A DNA stretch of 64,000 nt from JAWKTM01 sp041399085 (lineage in GTDB: Bacteria > Planctomycetota > Planctomycetia > Pirellulales > Pirellulaceae): contig JAWKTM010000020.1 of the NCBI GenBank assembly GCA_041399085.1, positions 45,533 to 109,532 on the forward strand. The letters run 5' to 3'. Under the pieces are notes generated by a model. It ran no database searches. It was not told the origin of the DNA and saw only the letters and a list, made by a program, of their open reading frames with translations. Numbering within the stretch: the stretch's first letter is position 1; every line of letters starts with the position of its first letter. The translations under genes and the position numbers were made by a program. Positions 1 through 8,958 of the stretch are shown here, in pieces.

Positions 1-3000
1 CCGTCCCAATCACCAGTGACTGGCAAATCGTCCTTGCCGCCCAGTTTGGCCCACAAGTCCTCTTCGTCCCAACGACCATTGCCGTTGAGATCCACGAACC
101 AACGCCCTTGATAGAACACGCCGATCTCTTCCAAACCATCGCCGTTGAAGTCACCAGAAATCGGAATCGCGCCGGGCATACCAAAGTGGAATCGCTTCGA
201 CTTCGGACCGTCCTCCACATCGTCGCTGACCAGGGTCCATTGGCCCGTTTGCATTTGCGCCAAGGCCCAGTCTTGCGGGCTCAAAAACGCAGCCGGTTGC
301 AACACAACAGCGCCGCCGAAATTCGCTCCCACTTCGCCGCGAGGATTGCCGGCGTTCACAACACTTAAATGCCACGTGTAGCCACGCATACCGCCGCCGC
401 CAACGGACGAGGGAACGGGAATCGTCATGTTCGGGCTGCCAACTTGCGGCGTCGACAATCCAGGAACTCCGCCCGTCGGCGTTGAACCGCGCGGCGGAAG
501 GTAGTTCGGGGGAATCGGCGTCGGCGGAATCGAAGGCGTCTTCTCAACCAAGATTTCGCTGAAGTTGTTCTCCGCCGAACGCTGTCCAGCACCAAGCGGA
601 ATCAAAATGATGGCGTCGTCGGCCGGATCTTGCGACAGCCGCCGCACGATCTGTTGGTCGACGTTGTCCGACGGGTTGATCGCAATACCATTCGTCGTGC
701 CGGGCGTGTCCAAACCATCCGCGTAGCTATCGGGATGGATTTGATAGACGGCATAGTTGCCCGGCGGCAAGCCGAGAAATTCGTAGTTGCCGTTGGCGTC
801 GGTGACCACGCGAATGTTGCCGTCGGCATAGTAGCCCGGCAAGGCCTGCGACGCGTCGATCGGATCGCCATTGATGCCGTTACGAAGTTCCAGCGTTACT
901 CCGGCAATCGGTTTGTCATCGGACGTGAATTTGCCGTCACGGACGCTCCGCAAATCGGCCGGAGCCAAACCGTCTGGCGTTTGCAACACATCGCCATCCT
1001 GGAACACACGACCGGCCAGCGATGCTGGCGGAATTTCGCAGAAGTTGTAATCGACATGCCGTTGGCCGGGACGGATCGCGATGCCGCTGTGCTGGTCGTT
1101 GTCGGTCGACCCGCCGACGTTATCCAATCCGCCATCCAGTTGACCTCCGAGCAGTCCGCCGTTCTGGGTCAATGCGCCGGCGCCGCCAACTGCACGGCCG
1201 GTCGGATCGCCGCCGTCGAAATAGCCGGCCGGTTGAATCTCGCGCACCGAATACGTGCCGGGCCGCAAGTTGGTGAACTCATAGCGGCCTTGGGCATCGG
1301 TCAACGTCGTGGCGATCACGTTGCCGCTGGCGTCCAATAACTCGACGGTCACTCCCGCTATCGGTCGCTCGTTCGCATCCAACACACAGTCGTTGTCGAT
1401 GTCCGTATGAACCATGCCGCTCAGCGACGATGGCGGGAACTCGCAGAAGTTGTAGTCGATCAACGTCTCTCCAGCGCCCACGTTGATCGCCGTTATCAAG
1501 TCGGCCAGCGAATCGTCGCCGCCCTTCGATCCGGCTCGCTGACCGCCGTGGAACAAGCCGACGGGTTGTGTCTCGCGCACGGCATACGTTCCCGGCGCGA
1601 GTCCGTCGAACTTGTAGAAGCCGTTCGCGTCGGTCGTGGTCGTGGCGATCACGTCGCCGTTGGAATCCAGCAGTTCGATCTTCACACCCTCGATCGGCGA
1701 CTCATTCGCATCGTAAACGCAGTCCTGATCCAAGTCGGTGTGAACGAAACCGCTGAGGCTACTGGGCGGCAATTCGCAGAAATCATAATCGACCAGCGTC
1801 TGGCCCGGCCCAATATCAATCGCCGAGATGTGATTCGTCACCGAAGCGTCGCCGCCATGCGAGCCCGCGACTTGGCCGCCGTCGAAATAACCGTCTGGCT
1901 GCGTTTCCCGCACGGTGTACTTACCTGGCGCGAGGTTCGTGAACGTATAGAAGCCGTCATCGTCGGTCGTCGTCGTGGCGATAACCTTGCCTGTCGAGTC
2001 AAGTAGTTCGACGGTCACGCCGCCCAACGGCGACTCGCCCGGATCGAATTCACAATCCTGATCGACGTCGGAATAGATGAAGCCGCTCAGACTGCTAGGC
2101 GGCAGTTCGCAGAAGTTGTATTCGACCAGCGTTTCGCCCGCGCCAACCGGAATCGTCGTGATCCGATTCGAGCCCGATGCGTCGCCGCCTTTCGACCCCG
2201 CGACTTGGCCGCCATCGAAGTAGCCGTCCGGCTGTGTCTCGCGCACGGCGTACTGTCCCGGCGCGAGATTCGTGAATTGATAGAAGCCTTTGGCGTCGGT
2301 CGTGGTCGTCGCCACCACGTTGCCGTTCACGTCTAGCAGCTCGATCTTCACGCCGGCAATTGGCGACTCGTTCGCGTCGAACACGCAGTCGCGATCCACG
2401 TCGGTGTGGACATAACCGCTCAAGCTGCTCGGCGGCAGTTCGCAGAAGTTGTAATTCACCAGCGTCTCGCCCGCGCCGATCACGATCGACGAAATGCGAT
2501 CGGCCTGGGAATCGTCGCCGCCCTTCGAACCCGCGACTTGGCCGCCGTGGAAATAGCCATCCGGCTGCGTTTCGCGCACCGTGTACGATCCCGGCGCGAG
2601 CCCTTCGAACTTGTAGTAGCCCGTGGCGTCCGTTGTCGTCGTCGCGATCACCTTGCCGGCCGAATCCAGCAACTCGACCTTCACGCCTTGTAGCGGCGTC
2701 TCGCCCGTGTCGAATACACAGTCTTGATCCGGGTCGGCGTGAACGTAGCCGCTTAGGATACTCGGCGGCAGTTCGCAGAAGTCATAATCGACCAGATGTT
2801 GATCCGAGCCGACGTTGATCGAAGTTATCAAATCGACTTGCGAGTCATCGCCGCCGCCCGATCCCGCGCGTTGTCCGCCTTGGAAGTAGCCGGTCGGTTG
2901 CAGTTCGCGCACGGCGTACTTGCCGGGCCGCAAGTTGTCGAACTTATACGCGCCGTTCGCATCCGTCTGCGTGGTGGCGACCACGTTGCCGCCGGCATCC

Positions 3001-5273
3001 AGCAGTTCGACCGTCACGCCAGACAACAGTTTCTCGCCCGCATCGAATTCGCAATTCTGATTCGGATCGGCGTGGACGATGCCAGCGATACTGCCACCCA
3101 GGAGTTCACCAAAGTTGTAGTTGACGCCGTCATCGCCCCATTTCAAATCGACTTGGCCGATCGAATCGCCGGGATTCTGAGCCGCGCCAACGATCGTGCC
3201 GCCGACCGTACCAGCCGTGTCTTGGCCGTCGTACCAATTGTCCGGCTGCACTTCGACCACCCGGTACTCACCGGCCGACAAGCCCTCGAAACGATATGAT
3301 CCGTCGCGCGCCGTCACCGTCGTGGCGACCGTCGCACCTTGTTTGTCCAGCAGCCGAACCGTCACGCCGTCGATCGGTGATTCGCCCGCGTTGCGTTGGC
3401 CATTGTCGTTACGATCGTGATACACAAAACCCGAAAGCGACGCTGGCTCGTGCTCGCAGAAGTCGTAATTCGTGCCTTGATCGCCGGGGTTCAACCGGAT
3501 GTCGCGAATTGCGTCACCGTCGGCCGTGCCGCGTTGTGTCGCGTTGACATTGCCTGCATGGGAATCGCCATCGATCAGATTGGCGGGCGTGAACTCTACG
3601 ACCGTATAGCTACCGGGCCGCAAGTTGCCGAACGAGTACTGACCCTTGTTATCGGTATGCGTTTCGGCAATCGTCTGGCCGTTGCTGTCCTGCAAAACGA
3701 CGCGCACGCCTTCCAAAGGCGGATTCAAAATATCGTCGCCGTCACAGTTGCCGAACCGGTCGGTCAAGCGAACTTCGCCGCTGATCGAAGCCGGCGCGAT
3801 TTCGCCGAAGTTGTATTCGAGGCCCGCCGAGCCGCCGGTCAGCAGCACACCGATTAGCTCGTCGCCCGGATTCACCGCCGAGCCGACATTGACGCCGTTC
3901 ACTTGTCCGGCCCGATCGAGACCATCGAAGTAGCCGACCGGTTGCTGCAACTCGACCACGCGGTATTCGCCCGGCGCGAGGCCCGTGACCTCGTAGTGTC
4001 CGTTGTCGTCGGTCGTCGTGGTGATCGCCGACTGCGGCGCGATGGTGTTAACCGGAATGACTTGAATCGAGACTTGGCCGATTCCCAGTTCGCCCGGATC
4101 GCGACTACCGTCGTTGCTGAGGTCGCTGTAGACATAGCCGCTCAGCGAGGCTGGCTGTGCTTCGGCAAAGTCGTAGTCGATTGCCCGCGTATCGCCCAGC
4201 GGAATCTCGATGTCGGTCAAGCGATTCGGGTCGCCCGGCACGAGCGAGCCGGACTTCAGTCCTTCGACGGTTCCGACCACCGCGCCGACGCTGAACAAAC
4301 CGGCGGGCTGCGACTCGCGCACCTGATACGTCCCCGGTTGCAAATTCAGATTGAACCCGAACTCGTAATCGCCGCCGTCGCTCGTCTGCGTCGTGTGGCC
4401 CGTCGAAACATATTGGCCGCCGACTTTCTCCCACAATTCGAGCGTCACGCCGGACAAGCCTTGCTCGCCGGACTCTTGCTTCAAGTTCAAATTTGGGTCG
4501 AGATAGACAGTGCCCGAAATGGCCACGGGCTTCGGCTTCTGCTGCACGTCCAAACCCGCGGCGGCGGACCGTGTTTCATTGCCGTCGGTGTTCTGCAGCA
4601 ACTGCAAATCCAGGCCGCGGCCAGCCAAGTTGAAACGATGCTTGAAGATCACGCTGCCGCTGGCGTCGTGATAGTGAGGCGCGACGAACGACGCACGCAG
4701 GATCGAATCGTTAAACTCGGCGCCCGACGCGATCGCGTCGATGTTCGGTTCCACTTGCGGCACGATCTGACCGGCGGGCACGCTGGGATATAGCGTCTCG
4801 TCTTCATCCACGTCGATCGAAAACAACAGCTTGTCGCCGGCTTGGAAGCCCGTGAGGTCCAGCGTCAACAACGACGAGCCATCGGTCACGGTCGCGTTAA
4901 CCGTGGCGCCTGGATTCCGCGTATCGAGCGACACGATCTTGAACGGCGCCGCTCCGTTCGTGCCTCGGCCCGTCGTCGCGGTGTCGAAGAACAGCCGCTT
5001 TGGGCTGAGATCGATCTCTACGTGCCGCAACTCGGAGTTGGGCGCTCCGCCCACGAACGACAGCTCGAACGTATCAGGCTGCAAATCCGTGCGATCGTCG
5101 GTCTCGGTGTACAGCACGCCCACGCGCAGCGGATCGGCGGCCAACATCTCGCGTTTTTCAAGCTGTTCGAACAAGCAACGCCGCGAACTGGCTTCGGGCG
5201 CGTTCGTGGTGCGACCATCGGTGCGGCGAGCGAATTGTCGGCGGAGCCGGGCGAGTTGGTCTCGCAGACTCAT
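1..5273 (-). CDS. Giant secreted surface protein: LEPR-XLL-like N-terminus, 11 SdrD-type B domains, FG-GAP-like tail (partial)
   Basis: The gene runs off the left edge; about 1757 codons are visible. The ATG at 5273 overlaps the stop of the upstream WD40 gene (ATGA), so the two are probably co-translated. Near residue 40 is a LEKREMLAAD segment, a variant of the LEPR-XLL motif found near the N-terminus of planctomycete secreted proteins. After a beta-rich region of about 200 residues come 11 SdrD/Cna-B-like domains, each opening with an SLSG(Y/F)V-type strand and ending in a (D/N)Y(D/N)F(C/G/A)E strand; units 5-10 are about 111 residues each. A proline-rich linker follows, then an FG-GAP/VCBS-like part with DFNGDG and GDWDG. 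Known relatives are stalk-like extracellular adhesins. Two cysteines per unit occur only as a pair (see findings). A role as adhesin or envelope protein is inferred; the domain assignment is firm. Confidence 0.88.
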   Translation of the reverse strand, partial: MSLRDQLARLRRQFARRTDGRTTNAPEASSRRCLFEQLEKREMLAADPLRVGVLYTETDDRTDLQPDTFELSFVGGAPNSELRHVEIDLSPKRLFFDTATTGRGTNGAAPFKIVSLDTRNPGATVNATVTDGSSLLTLDLTGFQAGDKLLFSIDVDEDETLYPSVPAGQIVPQVEPNIDAIASGAEFNDSILRASFVAPHYHDASGSVIFKHRFNLAGRGLDLQLLQNTDGNETRSAAAGLDVQQKPKPVAISGTVYLDPNLNLKQESGEQGLSGVTLELWEKVGGQYVSTGHTTQTSDGGDYEFGFNLNLQPGTYQVRESQPAGLFSVGAVVGTVEGLKSGSLVPGDPNRLTDIEIPLGDTRAIDYDFAEAQPASLSGYVYSDLSNDGSRDPGELGIGQVSIQVIPVNTIAPQSAITTTTDDNGHYEVTGLAPGEYRVVELQQPVGYFDGLDRAGQVNGVNVGSAVNPGDELIGVLLTGGSAGLEYNFGEIAPASISGEVRLTDRFGNCDGDDILNPPLEGVRVVLQDSNGQTIAETHTDNKGQYSFGNLRPGSYTVVEFTPANLIDGDSHAGNVNATQRGTADGDAIRDIRLNPGDQGTNYDFCEHEPASLSGFVYHDRNDNGQRNAGESPIDGVTVRLLDKQGATVATTVTARDGSYRFEGLSAGEYRVVEVQPDNWYDGQDTAGTVGGTIVGAAQNPGDSIGQVDLKWGDDGVNYNFGELLGGSIAGIVHADPNQNCEFDAGEKLLSGVTVELLDAGGNVVATTQTDANGAYKFDNLRPGKYAVRELQPTGYFQGGQRAGSGGGDDSQVDLITSINVGSDQHLVDYDFCELPPSILSGYVHADPDQDCVFDTGETPLQGVKVELLDSAGKVIATTTTDATGYYKFEGLAPGSYTVRETQPDGYFHGGQVAGSKGGDDSQADRISSIVIGAGETLVNYNFCELPPSSLSGYVHTDVDRDCVFDANESPIAGVKIELLDVNGNVVATTTTDAKGFYQFTNLAPGQYAVRETQPDGYFDGGQVAGSKGGDASGSNRITTIPVGAGETLVEYNFCELPPSSLSGFIYSDVDQDCEFDPGESPLGGVTVELLDSTGKVIATTTTDDDGFYTFTNLAPGKYTVRETQPDGYFDGGQVAGSHGGDASVTNHISAIDIGPGQTLVDYDFCELPPSSLSGFVHTDLDQDCVYDANESPIEGVKIELLDSNGDVIATTTTDANGFYKFDGLAPGTYAVRETQPVGLFHGGQRAGSKGGDDSLADLITAINVGAGETLIDYNFCEFPPSSLSGMVHTDIDNDCVLDANERPIAGVTVELLDASGNVIATTLTDAQGRYEFTNLRPGTYSVREIQPAGYFDGGDPTGRAVGGAGALTQNGGLLGGQLDGGLDNVGGSTDNDQHSGIAIRPGQRHVDYNFCEIPPASLAGRVFQDGDVLQTPDGLAPADLRSVRDGKFTSDDKPIAGVTLELRNGINGDPIDASQALPGYYADGNIRVVTDANGNYEFLGLPPGNYAVYQIHPDSYADGLDTPGTTNGIAINPSDNVDQQIVRRLSQDPADDAIILIPLGAGQRSAENNFSEILVEKTPSIPPTPIPPNYLPPRGSTPTGGVPGLSTPQVGSPNMTIPVPSSVGGGGMRGYTWHLSVVNAGNPRGEVGANFGGAVVLQPAAFLSPQDWALAQMQTGQWTLVSDDVEDGPKSKRFHFGMPGAIPISGDFNGDGLEEIGVFYQGRWFVDLNGNGRWDEEDLWAKLGGKDDLPVTGDWD
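1050..3110 (-). repeat. Six tandem ~333-bp coding repeats (SdrD-like units 5-10)
   Basis: Inside the giant surface gene the same DNA pattern (a GGCGGCAGTTCGCAGAAGT-like core on the plus strand) recurs near 1431, 1764, 2100, 2432 and 2765, a period of about 333 bp or 111 codons. These six units are much more alike than the flanking ones, which suggests recent expansion or homogenisation. The span may be prone to length variation and assembly collapse. Confidence 0.8.
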
Positions 5274-6319
5274 TGGGCACCTCCATGTGCGGGAGCGGTC
5301 ACGCGAGCTTCGCGTTGATGAATGATCGGTCCGCCGATGTTCCACAGGCGGACAGTGGTGTCGTAGCTGCCGGAAATCAACGATCCGTTGATTGCTGTCA
5401 GCGCGTGAATCGTTCCGGTGTGGCCTCGCAAAGCATGCAACTCACGCTGCTCGGCGAAGTTCCAGATGCGGATAACATTGTCGCTGCCAGCCGTGGCGAT
5501 CCGTTCGTCGTCGATCACGGTCAAGGCGAACTGCTTGGCTTCGCAGCGAGGCAAGCGAAACGCTTCTTGTTCGGCCGCCAAATCCCACGCGGCGATGTAG
5601 CGGTCTTCGGAGCAAGTGAAGACCAACCGGCCATCGCGGCTGAAATCCAATTGACGGATTCGTTGTTCATGAGCCGGCAGCGAACCCAGTTCGCGACCGC
5701 TGTTGACGTTCCACCACCGCAGCCGGCCGTTGCGTCCGCCAGCCACAATCGTGTTGTCATCCGGCGAAAAGGCAACCGCTCGCATGTCGGTGCAAGGACA
5801 GCCGAGCGTGTGTTTTAGTTGGCCCGTGGCGAGGTCGTAGATTCGCAGCTTAGGTTCAAATCCAACCGCGGCCAGCAAACGGCCGTCGTGGCTAAACTCC
5901 AGCTTCGACACGGCTTGCGGATGATCGGCCAGAACCTGTTGAAGCTGCCCGGTTTGGCCGTCCCACAGAATGATGCGGCGGTCATTGCCAGCAGTTGCCA
6001 ACAGACGGCCGTCGTTGGAATAATCCAACGTTCGGACCCAATCGGAATGCCCGGTCAGCGTTAACCGCAATGTTCCGTCGGCGGCGTTCCAAATCCGCAC
6101 GTGATGGTCGTCGCCGGCCGTGGCTAGCAGATTGCCGCTGGGATGGACGGCCAGCGTCGTAATGACCGGCGGCGTCGCTTCCTTGGAAGTTGGCTGGAAT
6201 TCGATGATTTGGCTGTTGCCGTCGCTGCGCATTTTGGCCAGCAGCGGGGCGGAAGCAACGAGAATGGCCGTAGCCAGCATCAGCGCAAGGCGCAGGCGGC
6301 GAAGCAAGTCGGTGGGCAT
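5270..6319 (-). CDS. Secreted or membrane-anchored WD40 repeat protein (7 blades)
   Basis: The protein has 349 residues. An N-terminal hydrophobic stretch (about 9-28, after basic RRLR) looks like a signal peptide or anchor. Seven WD40 repeats follow, recognisable by endings such as VRIWNAADG, IILWDGQTG, LRWWNVNSG, IAAWDLAAE, IRIWNFAEQ and VRLWNIGG; seven blades make one complete beta-propeller. WD40 propellers are protein-interaction platforms, and no enzymatic motif is visible. The last codons overlap the start of the giant SdrD-type protein, so a linked envelope function is likely but inferred. Confidence 0.9.
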   Translation of the reverse strand: MPTDLLRRLRLALMLATAILVASAPLLAKMRSDGNSQIIEFQPTSKEATPPVITTLAVHPSGNLLATAGDDHHVRIWNAADGTLRLTLTGHSDWVRTLDYSNDGRLLATAGNDRRIILWDGQTGQLQQVLADHPQAVSKLEFSHDGRLLAAVGFEPKLRIYDLATGQLKHTLGCPCTDMRAVAFSPDDNTIVAGGRNGRLRWWNVNSGRELGSLPAHEQRIRQLDFSRDGRLVFTCSEDRYIAAWDLAAEQEAFRLPRCEAKQFALTVIDDERIATAGSDNVIRIWNFAEQRELHALRGHTGTIHALTAINGSLISGSYDTTVRLWNIGGPIIHQREARVTAPAHGGAQ

Positions 6320-6505
6320 GAGTCAGTGTCCGTCGGCGAGCGTGCGGGGTTCGATCGCGAGGGACCGATAGCGCACGAATTCGGCGCTATGATCCGAACA
6401 TCATGTGTTATCGGACCATTCGCCACGATTCCGACAGACGAACAAGAAGATTCAAGTCGGCAAGCCGCGCGACAATCGGTCACGCCCCTCCAGAAATTCA
6501 CCCAT

Positions 6506-6558
6506 CGGGAGCACGAAGCTCCCGCTGAGTCGAACCCGCCTGGGAGAACGAAGCTCCC
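6506..6558. repeat. Two tandem short hairpins downstream of a DUF1080 gene
   Basis: Two copies, 35 bp apart, of a hairpin with arms GGGAG/CTCCC and a 7-nt loop ((C/A)ACGAAG), each followed by GCTGAGTC: 6506-6524 and 6542-6558. They lie about 25 nt past the stop of the minus-strand gene ending at 6582. They may help 3'-end formation, but there is no T-run, so they are recorded as a small palindromic repeat. Confidence 0.5.
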
Positions 6559-6581
6559 GCTGAGTCCGCCGGAAGATCGCT

Positions 6582-7427
6582 CTACGGCTCCAGCTCCAGC
6601 AACTCGACCTTGCGAAACTCAACCGGATGACTTTCCGATTGCAGCGAGATCGTGCCGCCGGTGAGCAGCAATCCGCCTTGCTTGGCGGCCAACTCCTTGG
6701 CGTGCGCTTCGCGGTCGTCCAGTTGCGGCTGGGTGTACTCCAGCACCGTCTGGCCGTCGATGATGTGCTTGATCGACTCGCCGCCGCGCACTTCGATTTC
6801 GACCGTCACCCACTGGTCGCCGTGAAACGTCTTCGACGTCGAACTGGTGCAGTGACGCGTCACCAGCTTGCCGTCCATCACGACGTTGGTTCCCGGCGTG
6901 CAAAGATTCGCGGTCGTGCGTTCGCCGCTACCGCTTCCGCCGAGCAACTGGACTTCGATCGAAGCCGGGAAATCCTGATCCCTGGCCATCGTCAACGGCG
7001 ACTCGCCGTGCACCATCACGCCGCTGTTACGAAAAGCCCAGCCCGGCCCGCCGTCGACCTGGTCACCGACAAACCGGTACTCGACCCGCAGCCGATAATG
7101 CGAATACGGCTTGTTGTAGAAAATGTGTCCGAACGTCTCGTCAAACTTCTCGTATTTCTCGTAGCCCACCTTCATCACGCCGTCTTCGACGCGGAACGTG
7201 TTGCCGAAGTTGTCGCCCGCTTCGTGCCGGCGGATTTTCACGGTCCAGCCATCGAGGTTCTTGCCGTTGAAGAGCTGAATCCAATTTTCGCCCGCAGCGC
7301 TCTCGCCCGACTTATCATCCGCGGCGGCGGCTCCCGCCCAACCGAACGCAACGGCCGCCGAAGTCGCCACAATCATGACGGAGCAGTGAATTTGCCGGCG
7401 GAATCGAACATTGCAGAAATCGAACAT
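6582..7427 (-). CDS. DUF1080 (3-keto-disaccharide hydrolase-like) secreted protein
   Basis: 281 residues from the ATG at 7427, chosen because a GAGGAAA box lies upstream and the resulting N-terminus is a good signal peptide: RFRR, a hydrophobic core, then an AAAA-DD cleavage region. The family signature is clear: W-IQLFNGKNLDGW near the mature N-terminus, FRVEDGVMKV, YSHYRLRVEYRF and a C-terminal LLTGGTISLQSES strand. DUF1080 proteins are concanavalin-like beta-sandwich proteins, some shown to hydrolyse 3-keto-glycosides; they are strongly expanded in Planctomycetota. Substrate is unknown here. A longer frame exists upstream to 7574 but would bury the signal peptide. Confidence 0.85.
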   Translation of the reverse strand: MFDFCNVRFRRQIHCSVMIVATSAAVAFGWAGAAAADDKSGESAAGENWIQLFNGKNLDGWTVKIRRHEAGDNFGNTFRVEDGVMKVGYEKYEKFDETFGHIFYNKPYSHYRLRVEYRFVGDQVDGGPGWAFRNSGVMVHGESPLTMARDQDFPASIEVQLLGGSGSGERTTANLCTPGTNVVMDGKLVTRHCTSSTSKTFHGDQWVTVEIEVRGGESIKHIIDGQTVLEYTQPQLDDREAHAKELAAKQGGLLLTGGTISLQSESHPVEFRKVELLELEP

Positions 7428-7680
7428 ATACACGGTGTAGTTTCCTCGTTGACAAATGGATCGCGAGCGTTCGCAAGACGCCAAAGCAGAAATCTTCAGC
7501 CCGAAGTTTCGACATGACCGGACGACCGCAGTCACTCGGCTCCCGCAGTCACCGCCCGTCGTCTCGGAAATCACTGATAGCAGTTTAACCGAACGCCGTT
7601 AGGACTGCATGACTTCGTATCGCATAGGCAAACACAAGAAGCGTGTTTATCAACGATATTGCCCTCTCATTCGCACCCCT

Positions 7681-7755
7681 CCCTCCGCGTCCTCCGCGAC
7701 TCCGCGTTTCCAACCGTCTTTTTTTGAAACGCGGAGTCGCGAAGAACGCGGAGAG
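7681..7755. repeat. Long perfect inverted repeat (hairpin) with T-rich loop
   Basis: A perfect 16-bp inverted repeat (7695-7710 against 7726-7741) flanks a 15-nt loop ending in seven Ts. The arms extend outward to about 30 bp with G-U-compatible mismatches. It sits in a 570-bp gene-free region between two minus-strand genes. It could be a transcription terminator or a REP-like element. No other copy of this exact sequence was noticed in the window. Confidence 0.55.
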
Positions 7756-7839
7756 AAGACGCACTGCAATGCAACGAGGCGAGCCTTGCCGGTTATTCCA
7801 CCCCGATCACAGCCAAATTAAGCGAGCGGCACCTAAGCG

Positions 7840-7908
7840 CATACCAGCACGCAGCGCCAGCAAGTGAGTAAGTTCCCGACACACTCGCTCGCGCATCGTG
7901 CTCGTATG
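7840..7908. repeat. Dispersed ~70-bp palindromic element, isolated copy
   Basis: An imperfect palindrome: left arm 7840-7868, right arm 7881-7908, spacer of about 12 nt. The right arm reversed begins CATACGAGCACG and ends with GAGCGAGTG, matching the left arm with few mismatches. The same arms recur in the tandem repeats at 32.2-32.7 kb, so this is a repeat family and not a gene-specific structure. The rest of 7428-7997 holds no recognisable gene. Confidence 0.6.
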
Positions 7909-7997
7909 TTGGTGCGTTCTCATCCGCCACTCGCCTCAACACGTAAAAGTTGGTCGAATCATGTTGTTGCACTCGGGCGAGTTGCTCTCCGACCGCG

Positions 7998-8705
7998 CTA
8001 CGCGCCGGCTTCGACCGGTTCGGCTCCGTTGGCCGGTGTCATTAGCAGCTCGGGGTAAATCAGCTCCTCGCGAGCGGCGAAGATCAATAGCTCGTTCGTG
8101 CTGTTCAGCCCCAGCTTTTGCTTCATGTCGGAGACTTCCTTTTCGACCGACCGCAGGCTGATCCCTAGTTCGTCGCCGATTTCACGATTCGTGCGGCCGA
8201 GCGCCAACAGCCGCAGCACTTCGATCTCGCGATGAGCCAGCGTCGTCACGCGCGACCGCGGGGCTTCATTCTCAAGCTGCACGAACCGCGAAGCCAACTC
8301 CGGCGAGTAATACGTGCCGCCGTTGGCTACGTGGCGAATCGCCGTGCAGAGCGCCTGCATCGATTCCGAATGTTTGCTGACCATACCCGACGCTCCGGCC
8401 GACAACGCTCGGTCCAAATAATGGTCGCGCGGAAAGCCGGTGTAGAACAGCACGCGAGTTTCCTGTCGCGTCTGGGTGAGAATCTCCTGACACGCCCAGA
8501 AGGCGTCCGCGCCGGGCATGTGAATGTCCATCAACACGACGGCCGGGCGATGCTCGGCTGCCAAAGCCACGGCGGCTTGAGCGTGTCGGCCCACGGCCAC
8601 CACCTCGACTTCGGCCATGTGATTCAAACAACGGGCCACGCATTCGGCGATGGCATAATCGTCGTCGACCAAGACGACGGTCGGTCGGATATTCTCGTGG
8701 TTCAT
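7998..8705 (-). CDS. NarL/FixJ-type response regulator (REC + LuxR HTH)
   Basis: 235 residues. The receiver domain is at about 8-125: acidic pocket VDDD (14-16), phospho-acceptor Asp60 in VVLMDIHMPG, switch Thr89 in FYTG and Lys111 in VSKH. A LuxR-type helix-turn-helix follows at about 155-210 (LAHREIEVLRLLALGRTNRE and on through LGISLRSVEKEV). It would bind DNA upon phosphorylation by a histidine kinase. No kinase is adjacent; the two kinases in the window are hybrids with their own receivers, so the partner is unknown. It is divergent from the DUF885 gene with about 250 bp between them, where promoters would lie. Confidence 0.92.
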   Translation of the reverse strand: MNHENIRPTVVLVDDDYAIAECVARCLNHMAEVEVVAVGRHAQAAVALAAEHRPAVVLMDIHMPGADAFWACQEILTQTRQETRVLFYTGFPRDHYLDRALSAGASGMVSKHSESMQALCTAIRHVANGGTYYSPELASRFVQLENEAPRSRVTTLAHREIEVLRLLALGRTNREIGDELGISLRSVEKEVSDMKQKLGLNSTNELLIFAAREELIYPELLMTPANGAEPVEAGA

Positions 8706-8958
8706 TTCTGCCCCTCCTGCCGAAGGCTAGGTCGCCGAATATTCGCTCGCAAACGGACGCCCCGAGTTTGATGGGCGGGAATCCGTAGATTTCCCGGCTT
8801 GGCGGCCAGCAAGGCTGTTCGGGTCACGTTTCGTCAGGAAAGTGTGTCGGCTCGCCACGTCTGGTTTAGAATGGCCCGCCGTCGTGCGGGCGGAAACGGC
8901 GTTTTCCGTGCCTTCGCCCGCCATGCGAAACCTGAAAATTCCGCCAGGAGCTTGCCAC

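Noticed and set aside
630..3860. Long plus-strand open frames across the first 4 kb
   Set aside because: They are antisense shadows of the 333-bp coding repeats; their sequences lack domain signatures, while the minus-strand frame has continuous SdrD-type domains.
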